Assembly (NCBI GenBank): GCA_900767955.1
Contig: CAAGBC010000027.1
Span: forward strand, 1 to 12,644
From: Spirochaetia bacterium
Lineage (GTDB): Bacteria; Spirochaetota; Spirochaetia; Treponematales; Treponemataceae
DNA length: 12,644 bases
Reading direction: 5' to 3'
The notes beneath the pieces were generated by a model. The model was given only the letters and a program-made list of their open reading frames with translations. It made no database searches and was not told the origin of the DNA. The first letter of the stretch is position 1. Each line of letters starts with the position of its first letter. A program made the translations under genes and the position numbers. Shown here piece by piece: positions 1-6,300 of this stretch.

Positions 1-138
1 TGCATAGTAAGAAACACACACTGTGCATAGTAAGAAACACATACTGTGCATAGTAAGAAACACACACTGTGCGTAGTAAGGAACACACACTGTGCGTAGT
101 AAGGAACACACACTGTGCATAGTAAACAACACACACTG
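1..138. repeat. 23-bp tandem minisatellite, six units
   Basis: Six head-to-tail 23-bp units start at 1, 24, 47, 70, 93 and 116, with no spacers. Each unit begins TGCATAGTAA or TGCGTAGTAA and ends ACACACTG. Units 1 and 3 are identical, unit 2 differs by one base (CACATA for CACACA), units 4 and 5 are identical and share two changes (GCG and AGG), and unit 6 is the most diverged (AAACAAC). The ordered variants suggest growth by slippage or unequal exchange. The array begins at base 1, so it probably extends to the left. It contains stop codons on the plus strand and looks non-coding. Confidence 0.95.
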
Positions 139-145
139 TGTTAAT

Positions 146-237
146 AAAAAAAAGAGGATGACTAATAAGTTCTGTCATGCTGATCCTGAAAATAAATTCA
201 GGATGACACTATGATGTATACTTATTAGACATCCCCT
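146..237 (-). terminator. nested palindrome acting as terminator for the leftward operon
   Basis: An outer inverted repeat pairs about 153-170 (GGATGACTAATAAGT core) with 220-237 (ACTTATTAGACATCC core), 16 of 18 positions complementary. An inner hairpin pairs ATCCTGAA at 183-190 with TTCAGGAT at 197-204 around a 6-nt loop. Read on the minus strand the outer stem is followed at once by eight T residues (A8 at 146-153 on the plus strand), the layout of an intrinsic terminator. It lies just after the stop of the small membrane-protein gene at 260. The wording TTCAGGATGAC is like that of dispersed palindromic repeats in several bacterial genomes, so it may also be a copy of a repeat family. Confidence 0.65.
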
Positions 238-259
238 TAACAATTATATAAAATATTTA

Positions 260-502
260 TTATAGGTTTTGTTTTTTTGCAAAATGATTATCGATAACTT
301 GTTTGCCTGTTCTATTGGTAATTATTCCTATAATAACAGAACACCAAACAGCTCCAGAAATAATATCATATACACAAAAGATACAGCTAATTATAAAAGC
401 AGCTCCTTTAAAGCTAACAAATTTAGCAAATAAGTATATAAACCTTTTTAATATAAGAAAAAAAAGTTCTTTGATTGTTGCTTTTGATAAATCTAATCCC
501 AT
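260..502 (-). CDS. small holin-like membrane protein
   Basis: An 80-residue protein with a short amphipathic N-terminus, then two close hydrophobic stretches at about residues 33-48 (AAFIISCIFCVYDIIS) and 51-62 (AVWCSVIIGIIT), and a polar basic tail ending AKKQNL. The pattern of hydrophobic hairpin, a GK motif and a charged tail resembles small phage-type holins, which make pores in the inner membrane so that a cell-wall hydrolase can act; this is a resemblance, not a firm family match. The start is well supported: the ATG at 502 overlaps the end of the upstream peptidase gene by 10 bases, with GAGGTG a few bases upstream inside that gene, so the two are probably translationally coupled. A terminator palindrome follows at 146-237. 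It could instead be a generic two-helix membrane protein. Confidence 0.7.
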   Translation of the reverse strand: MGLDLSKATIKELFFLILKRFIYLFAKFVSFKGAAFIISCIFCVYDIISGAVWCSVIIGIITNRTGKQVIDNHFAKKQNL

Positions 503-981
503 AAATATTTCACCTCACTAAATGAACGACGAATGACTAAAAAGTCTGGATACATTTTTTTTAATTCTTCAAATGTTCTAGGAGTTCCACATTTAAAAGG
601 TTCTCTCTGTGATTCATTTAGATATAGACCATTTCCTATATATCCTGCTACATGTACTGCTTTTTTATCTTTATTAATAAAAAAAACTGCGTGAATATTT
701 TCAGTCCCTTTTGTATATGGTTCTGTAAAGATGTTGTAAAAAAGATCATTAGCTGTTACACGAATGTTCTTGTTAAAAACAGCGTTGATGGTAGCACAAA
801 TTGTTCCTGAACAGTCACTTTCTGTTATAGTTGATTTTCCCCATTTGTATGGAGTTCCATTAAATTCATTTAACACTAGATGGAATGTGTCAATTATAGA
901 ATTTGTTTGAGTAAGAAGAGTTTTTGCATATAATCTTAATTCTTCTTCTTCGATTAGTTTCATTGTTTTTTCTTGAGACAT
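493..981 (-). CDS. NlpC/P60-family cysteine peptidase
   Basis: A 162-residue protein with the NlpC/P60 (CHAP-like papain fold) signature. The segment GTPYKWGKS at 42-50 leads into DCSG at 56-59, with Cys57 the likely nucleophile; VHVAGYIGNG at 109-118 supplies the likely catalytic His110, and Asn122 in YLNES is a candidate third polar residue. Such enzymes cut gamma-D-Glu-diamino acid or related peptide bonds in peptidoglycan. No signal peptide is visible, so export would need a holin or another route, which fits the holin-like gene that overlaps its 3' end. AAGGAAAC lies a few bases upstream of the ATG at 981, which supports this start. It has the length of a single-domain phage-type endolysin, without a recognisable wall-binding domain. 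The family is clear; the role (lysis, wall remodelling or export) is inferred. Confidence 0.85.
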   Translation of the reverse strand: MSQEKTMKLIEEEELRLYAKTLLTQTNSIIDTFHLVLNEFNGTPYKWGKSTITESDCSGTICATINAVFNKNIRVTANDLFYNIFTEPYTKGTENIHAVFFINKDKKAVHVAGYIGNGLYLNESQREPFKCGTPRTFEELKKMYPDFLVIRRSFSEVKYLWD

Positions 982-1208
982 AATAGTTTCCTTAAAATTT
1001 AAAATCGTACTTCTTGTATTGAAGTAAAGAAAATTAAAAAATCAGCAACGCAAATTATTTTAATTTTGTCTTCTTTAATATGAGAAGACTTAATAAATGT
1101 ACATCGGATTTATATCAAAATGATGTTCATGAAATGGGAAGAAATTGCCCAAAATATGAATAAAAAAAATCAAGTAAAATTATGTATATTAGTTGTACAA
1201 ACTGCAGT

Positions 1209-1238
1209 TTGATTGGATATGGTTCACATCCATTATTA
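1209..1238 (+). promoter_or_regulatory. weak candidate promoter for the structured leader
   Basis: TTGATT at 1209-1214 and TATTAT at 1233-1238 are 18 bases apart. Initiation here would begin the transcript near the first hairpin copy and give a leader of about 200 nt before the gene at 1451. In DNA this AT-rich such pairs arise by chance, so this is only a candidate. Confidence 0.3.
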
Positions 1239-1242
1239 TGTG

Positions 1243-1282
1243 AAAACAAATCGGAAATTGATATTTCCTCATTGTTTTTTTT
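1243..1282 (+). terminator. terminator-like hairpin, copy 1 of a 40-nt direct repeat
   Basis: GGAAAT-TGAT-ATTTCC forms a 6-bp stem, and after a 3-nt internal loop AAAACAA pairs with TTGTTTT, followed by a run of T. The same 40 bases recur exactly at 1400-1439. An SD-like AAGGAG follows at 1285-1290, but no usable start codon lies after it, as if this were the leader of a gene start that was displaced or lost. Confidence 0.6.
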
Positions 1283-1293
1283 GTAAGGAGTGA

Positions 1294-1332
1294 GATAAAA
1301 ACTTTCACTAAGATATCGTGAAAGTCTTTATC
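1294..1332 (+). promoter_or_regulatory. leader stem-loop 2
   Basis: GATAAAAACTTTCAC at 1294-1308 pairs with GTGAAAGTCTTTATC at 1318-1332, 14 of 15 complementary, with a 9-nt loop. It is the longest stem in the leader and has no T-run after it. It sits between the two copies of the 40-nt repeat. Confidence 0.6.
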
Positions 1333-1334
1333 TT

Positions 1335-1355
1335 AAAGTTTGCGTTGCAAACTTT
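1335..1355 (+). promoter_or_regulatory. leader stem-loop 3
   Basis: A perfect 9-bp stem, AAAGTTTGC at 1335-1343 with GCAAACTTT at 1347-1355, has a 3-nt loop. It begins two bases after stem-loop 2 ends and contains the TTTGCGTTGC 10-mer that also occurs inverted at 1045-1054. Confidence 0.6.
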
Positions 1356-1363
1356 CTTATCAA

Positions 1364-1395
1364 CTGCTGTTTTTCACTTTGTTGCAAAACAGCGG
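1364..1395 (+). promoter_or_regulatory. leader stem-loop 4
   Basis: CTGCTGTTTT at 1364-1373 pairs with AAAACAGCGG at 1386-1395, a 10-bp stem with one G-U pair and a 12-nt loop. It lies immediately before copy 2 of the terminator-like repeat. Confidence 0.55.
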
Positions 1396-1399
1396 AAAA

Positions 1400-1440
1400 A
1401 AAACAAATCGGAAATTGATATTTCCTCATTGTTTTTTTTT
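1400..1440 (+). terminator. terminator-like hairpin copy 2, directly upstream of a start site
   Basis: An exact copy of the 40 bases at 1243-1282, ending in nine T residues. The ribosome-binding site AGGAG follows immediately at 1441-1445 and the ATG at 1451. A complete terminator placed between promoter and ribosome-binding site suggests conditional attenuation of the HU-like gene, or that the structure sequesters its translation start. Confidence 0.6.
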
Positions 1441-1450
1441 AGGAGTAATA

Positions 1451-2200
1451 ATGAAACAAATTAATAATTGGAATGAAGCGGAAGGTTCTATAACTGTAAC
1501 TTTATTTAAAAATCCATTCAAAAAAGAAGGATTTTATGGAAGAGTAAAGCGTCGTACAATAAAGCTTGATACAATAATTGGTATGATTGCACAAAAAAAT
1601 CCTGGAATTAGTGAAGGTTTGATGCAAATTGTAGCAGGATATATGCAAAAAGAAATACTTAATTTAATTGGATTAGGTTATTGTGTTAATATTCTTGAAT
1701 TGGGAACTATGTATATAGCTCCTAAAGGTTCTATAGATGGCGCTGAAACAAATGGTATCAGTGAAGTAGAGGCAAGATTTACACCATCAGATGTATTAAA
1801 TGAAAAGGTAAGTAAATTACGAATTGAAACTGTATTATTATCTTCTTCTGATCCAGAGTTGAATGAAATAATTGATACAACTGATTTGTCAATTGAAAAA
1901 AATACAAGTGTTACAACAAACAGAGTTGCAAGAATTACAGGTAAAAAATTAAAATTAGGAGATGAACCTAGTGGAATATATTTCATACCTGTTACGGAAG
2001 ATGATGATATAGAAAAAGATGAATCCTTGTGGGTAAAAGTGGATAGTGTAATAACAAATTTACCTAAAAAACTTGAATTTTATGTTCCATCTTCTTTAAG
2101 CGAATCGACTAAATATGTTATTGCTGTAAAAACTAGTTATAGAAGACAATCTTTTATAATTGGTTATAGTGAACCTATTAGTATTAAGATTGGTAATTAA
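1451..2200 (+). CDS. HU-like DNA-binding protein with C-terminal DUF4469-type domain
   Basis: A 249-residue protein from the ATG at 1451, chosen because AGGAG lies 5 bases upstream and the protein begins with the domain; an in-frame ATG at 1340 would add 37 residues read through the hairpins and has no ribosome-binding site. Residues about 14-115 match the HU-like domain found in Bacteroidetes and spirochaete proteins: a beta strand with a basic KRRTIKLDTII turn (33-43), a helix PGISEGLMQIVAGYM, and GYCVNILELGTMYIAPKG (76-93). Residues 155-249 look like the immunoglobulin-like DUF4469 domain, with TNRVARITGKKLKLGD, a GIYFIP strand and the ending EPISIKIGN. Likely a cytoplasmic nucleoid-associated or regulatory protein; the function of this two-domain type is unknown to me. 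It is transcribed away from the lysis-like pair and has its own terminator at 2223-2255. Confidence 0.85.
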   Translation: MKQINNWNEAEGSITVTLFKNPFKKEGFYGRVKRRTIKLDTIIGMIAQKNPGISEGLMQIVAGYMQKEILNLIGLGYCVNILELGTMYIAPKGSIDGAETNGISEVEARFTPSDVLNEKVSKLRIETVLLSSSDPELNEIIDTTDLSIEKNTSVTTNRVARITGKKLKLGDEPSGIYFIPVTEDDDIEKDESLWVKVDSVITNLPKKLEFYVPSSLSESTKYVIAVKTSYRRQSFIIGYSEPISIKIGN

Positions 2201-2208
2201 AAAAATAA

Positions 2209-2305
2209 TTGGACAGTCTAATAAAAATGATATATAAGTATTCTTATCATTTTTTATGTTATATAAAAATTGATTGGATAGTTTAATATTCTAGTTAGAC
2301 TGTCT
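2209..2305. promoter_or_regulatory. three copies of a GGAYAGTYTAA motif, candidate operator
   Basis: TTGGACAGTCTAATA at 2209-2223 and TTGGATAGTTTAATA at 2274-2288 are direct repeats with 13 of 15 identical; TTAGACTGTCT at 2295-2305 is an inverted copy (10 of 11 complementary to the first). They lie in the 139-bp gap before the HTH regulator gene at 2340, the usual position for an autoregulatory binding site. Their being a binding site is inferred. Confidence 0.45.
2223..2255 (+). terminator. intrinsic terminator after the HU-like gene
   Basis: AAAATGATA at 2224-2232 pairs with TATCATTTT at 2245-2253 around a 12-nt loop, and the 3' arm runs into a T tract at 2250-2255. It starts 23 bases after the TAA of the gene at 1451-2200. 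Confidence 0.6.
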
Positions 2306-2339
2306 ATTGTAAATATTTAAAAATAGTTGATATAAAAAA

Positions 2340-2939
2340 ATGAAAATTGTTACACTTAATTTTAATAAATATGAAATATTGTCAAGAAAGAATTTTTTTA
2401 CAACTCTTACAAATGAAAAGAAAATTTTAATGTGCAATACAATAGAAGATGTTGTAAAAGAAAATCCTAATTTAGTGATATTAAAAAATTCAAGAATTAT
2501 AACAGAAAATATTAATACCATAGAAAGATTATCAAATAATAATATTCCAATATTTTTATATGCAGAAGAAGAAATAAATAAACTTTTAGCAGAAAAAATA
2601 ACTTGTTATCAAAATGTTTCTACAGGTATATGCTTGGAAGAGTATGAAATTGAACCATGTAGAAAAGCTATTCAATCAAGAAAAATATATAATTCTGTAT
2701 GTTTTCAAAATATTAAAAATAGAAAATTTGTGAAAGTAGAAAAACAAATTAATAAACTTTCTTATTTGCAGTTTGATGTTTTATATTCATTGTTTAGAGA
2801 AAAAAGTATTTCTGAAATTGCAGATGAACAAAATACAACAGTTGATACTATTCGCCATATAAAGAAAACTGTTTTGAATTCTTTATCAGAAGAAGTAGGT
2901 GTTGATAATGTAAGTAATGTTATGAACCTTCTATTGTAA
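2340..2939 (+). CDS. LuxR/GerE-type HTH transcriptional regulator, atypical N-terminus
   Basis: A 199-residue protein. Residues 139-199 follow the GerE/LuxR four-helix HTH plan: KLSYLQFDVLYSLFREKSI, then SEIADEQNTTVDTIRHIKKTV as the turn and recognition helix, and SEEVGVDNVSNVMNLLL to finish. The N-terminal 130 residues have alternating strand/helix character with NLVILKNS (44-51) and IPIFLYAEEEI (69-79) where a receiver domain would have its third and fourth strands, but I cannot place the phospho-acceptor Asp with confidence, so it may be a degenerate receiver or an unrelated sensor. Expected to bind DNA in the cytoplasm. No strong ribosome-binding site precedes the ATG. The repeats at 2209-2305 lie upstream. 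Its last 9 bases overlap the end of the convergent gene at 2931. Confidence 0.75.
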   Translation: MKIVTLNFNKYEILSRKNFFTTLTNEKKILMCNTIEDVVKENPNLVILKNSRIITENINTIERLSNNNIPIFLYAEEEINKLLAEKITCYQNVSTGICLEEYEIEPCRKAIQSRKIYNSVCFQNIKNRKFVKVEKQINKLSYLQFDVLYSLFREKSISEIADEQNTTVDTIRHIKKTVLNSLSEEVGVDNVSNVMNLLL

Positions 2940-3206
2940 GAGTAAAATTTTGGAATTTAATAGTTCTGTTGAATTATAGATTCCCACTGCAATAATATTT
3001 TGTCCTATTGAAATTTTAGACCAAATAAGTTCTTTTATTGAATCTTCACAAATAGCAACAACTTGTGACAAAGAAAAATCTTTGTTATTAGATAAAACAT
3101 TGTAACAGTCAATTTTTATTCTACATTCTAGCTCTCTGTTATCATTTATTGATACCGCTGGTTTTTCACAAACTTTTCCAAATATAATTAATTTTTTACA
3201 TTCCAT
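2931..3206 (-). CDS. small protein with SSB/OB-fold-like pattern
   Basis: A 91-residue protein I do not firmly recognise. KKLIIFGKVCEKPAVSI (4-20), ELECRIKIDCYNV (25-37), QVVAICEDSIKELIWSKI (48-65) and GQNIIAVGIYNS (68-79) follow the order of strands in single-stranded DNA-binding proteins (strand with a G, second strand, a V-V strand, a helix, then a G-x-V-x-V-x-G-like strand). It would be a short, divergent version without the acidic C-terminal tail of SSB. No clear Shine-Dalgarno precedes the ATG at 3206. It converges on the HTH regulator with a 9-bp overlap of the stop regions, leaving no room for a terminator between them. Confidence 0.5.
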   Translation of the reverse strand: MECKKLIIFGKVCEKPAVSINDNRELECRIKIDCYNVLSNNKDFSLSQVVAICEDSIKELIWSKISIGQNIIAVGIYNSTELLNSKILLLQ

Positions 3207-3339
3207 ACTATATATATTGTAGAAAACACTTATTTTCGGTAAAAAAAATGAAAAAAAAATTTTTAATCATAAAAGACTTAAAAGGTTGAAATGAAGTTCC
3301 TTAAGATTATCTTTGTTTGTAAAAATCAATAAAATTTAG

Positions 3340-3368
3340 TTGACGATATACAAAAAACATATGATAAT
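3340..3368 (+). promoter_or_regulatory. sigma70-type promoter of the giant gene
   Basis: TTGACG at 3340-3345 and GATAAT at 3363-3368 are separated by exactly 17 bases, each one mismatch from consensus. Transcription would start near 3375, giving a leader of roughly 17 nt that contains little besides the ribosome-binding site. Confidence 0.7.
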
Positions 3369-3379
3369 TAAGCAGATTT

Positions 3380-3386
3380 AAGGAAG
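3380..3386 (+). promoter_or_regulatory. Shine-Dalgarno of the giant gene
   Basis: AAGGAAG ends 5 bases before the ATG at 3392. It fixes the start codon and agrees with the signal peptide that begins there. Confidence 0.75.
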
Positions 3387-3391
3387 TGTTT

Positions 3392-6300
3392 ATGAAAGTT
3401 AAAAAAGATAAAATTTCACAACTTATAGCAACAATGCTATTGCTAATTTTTATTCCCACAATTGTTCCAGCTCAAGAATTTAGTAGTCAAATAAAAACTG
3501 GCAAAATACATATGGAGTATTATCTTGATAGAGCATCAAGAGAGAAAAGTGTAGAAAAATGGGAAGAAATTGCAGAACAAGGAATGTTGGCTGCGATGAC
3601 TGCATGGGAAAATTCAAATTTACAAAAATTAGATGAAGCTGAATACGAAGCAAAAAATGAATACCAAAAAATTATAGATACAAATTTTGTAGAATGGTTT
3701 ACACAGAAATATTTAGAAGACAAAACATCAAAAATACAAAGTAAGTTACATGATGCTTTAAAAACAAAAGCTATTGAATGGAAATATATAGACCAAAGTG
3801 GATATGAAAGTCGAGAAGTTAATATTGAAGAAGCAGAATTAGCAAGACAACAATGGACAAAGATTGCAAATGAAGTCGTAATTGAATTTTGTAATGAATG
3901 GGATTTGCAATGTGAAAATTTGTATTCAGATATGTCAGAGAGATTATCAAAATTATCATTGCAGGAAGAAGAAATTAATAATTTACTAAATAATTATATT
4001 TCTTCTTACAAAGAAATAGTGACAGAAGAATATGAAAATATAGCTGCATATGAAGAAAATTTACTTTTAAGAAATGTATTATATGATCAAGAATCATTAA
4101 AGAAGAAATCAGATAAAGAAGCTGCAACAATAATAGCAAGACAGATAGCAAAGGAAACAGAAAAAACAACAGGTGATAATTTAAATAAACTATTTGATGA
4201 ATTTGAAGACCAACTAAATGCTGGTGAATTAGATAATATTTCATTATCAGAATCAGATTGGTATGCAGAGTTTGAAAGGGAATTAAATTCAAGTTTAGAA
4301 AAATGGAATGAAGCAGAACAATCATTTCTAGCGGCTAGAGCAGAATGGGAAATGAATGCAATGTCCGTTTTTGAAGAAAATGAAACTGTTTGGCAAGAAG
4401 GTTTTGCAGAATTAGAAAAAAGAAAAAATACATGGAATGAAAAAATATATAATCAAATCAAAGAGATAAGAAATAATCTTGAATCAAGAAAGACAAACTT
4501 AAAAGAAGAACTTTCAACAAGTCTTAAAAATTATGAAGTTCTTTTAGCTAATCAAAAAGCAAGTAATGAAAAAACAATAGAAGTTCACAAAACTATATAT
4601 GAACAAAGTCGCCAATTAATGAAAATCAGTAGTGATGGAATTGATAATTGGTATCAACATTGGGGTGAAAAATACAACGGATTATATTCTTATTGGAAGA
4701 CAGAAGATGCGAATAAGTGTAATAATTATTTTAATACAACAGATACAGAACAATTTAAAAAAGAATTTAAAAAAGTAAAACTAATAATAACCAATGACGA
4801 AATAACATACGATAAAAGTTTTATAACAACCCTTCAAGAAAAAATAAATAATTGGAATATAGCTTATATTGAACTTATTTTAAACGAGTGTACTAAAAAT
4901 TGTTCTGATTTTAATGATAAAACTGGATATAACAGAAATAAATCTATATTAGAAAAGTATATCAATAATCCTAAAAAAATAAATAACGAAAAAGTAAAAG
5001 AAATTGTTGAATTTTGTAATGAACAATTAAAACATAAAGAAACCATTTTTAATGGAGAATATTCTAGTCTTTTTAATACAAATGATTTTATATTTGGAAC
5101 TGGAGATATATTAGTAGAATGGCAAAAAAGTCTTTCAGAGTATACAGTTCAAGCAGAAACAGAAATAGTAGAATTATATAAAAAAACAGGGTATGCGCTT
5201 ACAGGTGAAAATTCCATTAATGAATTAGATGTTCAATTATTAAAAGCGGAAGCATTAAAATCATATTGGGCCGAAGAATTAAAAGTTGCAACAGCATTAA
5301 AAAATTATATAACAGATAAAACATCAAAAGTAGAAATAATGACAGAGACAGAAGAAAATCTGTATTCTGCTTCAAATAAATACATAGAAGCTCAAGAAAA
5401 ATATCAAATAGCATTAGATGAGTTACTTTTAATTGAAAACGGTATAAATGAGTCAATGGAAAATATTGTAATAGCTAATAGCAATATTGAATTGGCACAA
5501 ACTGCATTAAATGAAGCACAGAAAAATTTTGAAGACGTTTTATACATGACACAAACAAAAGAAGATGAAGTTCTTCAAAAGCAAATAAAGCAGATAATTG
5601 ATTCATTAAATGTAAACAAGACTCAAGAAAATCAAGAAACCGTGGTAAAAGAATATTATGCAGCGTTACAAAAACAAGCCAACTTGCAACTTAAGCAAGA
5701 AATTTTATCGACAATAGAATATTTAAAAAATGGTTATGTTGATGAAAATACAAAAGTAAAATCACTTGAAGAATTAAAAAGTTTACAAAATATTTCAGTT
5801 AATGATGTTATAGAAGTTGGTTTTAATTTTAATGAGTTAAAAGAAAATATACAAAATGAATGTAGCCAAGAATTAGCTCAAATAATGAGTGTTATAGATG
5901 AATATCATTCAGCATCAACAGAAAATGAAAGAATAAATAAAATTTTGCTAACAATAGAAGCAGCTATAATAAAAATTCAAAATTATTACACAAAGGAACT
6001 TCAAAAAAGAATTATTTCTGTAGAATATTTAGAAGGAAAAGAAGTTAATAAAATAAATATAGATGATGATTTTAAATTAGAAACATATTTGAAAGTTTAT
6101 TTTGATTATTATACAAACCAAAAAGTAGAAAAAGATAGCGAAAAAATAAAAGAATTGCAGAAGGGATTTGAAACTGAAAAAAAAGAAGATGTTATTTCGT
6201 ATATAAAAGAGAATAGAGATAAGCCTTTCATAAATGATATTTTAAAAGGTAATCATTTTTCAGAAGAACAGAAATTAGTGTTAAATGCTCTTTTAGAAAA

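Larger units (their letters stand above)
1080..1286 (+). pseudogene. possible relic of a small cysteine-rich ORF
   Basis: Two short frames in the same phase are separated by one in-frame TAA at 1161: a 27-residue frame from the ATG at 1080 with two Cys, and a 34-residue frame from the ATG at 1182 containing CTNC and a later Cys, ending at the TAA at 1284. Read through, they would form a protein of about 68 residues with a C-C-CxxC-C arrangement like a zinc ribbon. I see no strong ribosome-binding site, and the last part overlaps the first copy of the terminator-like hairpin, so this may be chance. Low confidence. Confidence 0.2.
982..1450. other. 469-bp structured intergenic region
   Basis: This gap lies between the divergently transcribed peptidase gene and the HU-like gene. 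Its left part (982-1079) should hold the leftward promoter, but I see no convincing -35/-10 pair. A perfect 7-bp stem (GTCTTCT at 1068-1074 with AGAAGAC at 1083-1089) sits here. The 10-mer GCAACGCAAA at 1045-1054 recurs inverted inside the hairpin at 1335-1355. The middle holds two tiny cysteine-containing frames (1080-1286), and the right part a run of five stem-loops (1243-1440) described separately. Confidence 0.8.

Noticed and set aside
1..128. Cysteine/tyrosine-rich frame on the minus strand through the minisatellite
   Set aside because: The frame is open only because the 23-bp unit has no stop on that strand in any phase; it has no ribosome-binding site and repeats at the DNA level.
1..138. 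CRISPR array
   Set aside because: The 23-bp units are directly adjacent with no unique spacers and no cas genes are visible.
303..521. 72-residue plus-strand frame opposite the holin-like gene
   Set aside because: It is antisense to a better supported coupled gene and shows no ribosome-binding site or recognisable motif.
1340..1450. Upstream ATG start for the HU-like gene
   Set aside because: It would translate the leader hairpins as 37 extra residues and lacks a ribosome-binding site, while AGGAG precedes the ATG at 1451.
3248..3289. 13-codon leader peptide upstream of the giant gene
   Set aside because: It lies upstream of the likely transcription start near 3375 and has no Shine-Dalgarno.
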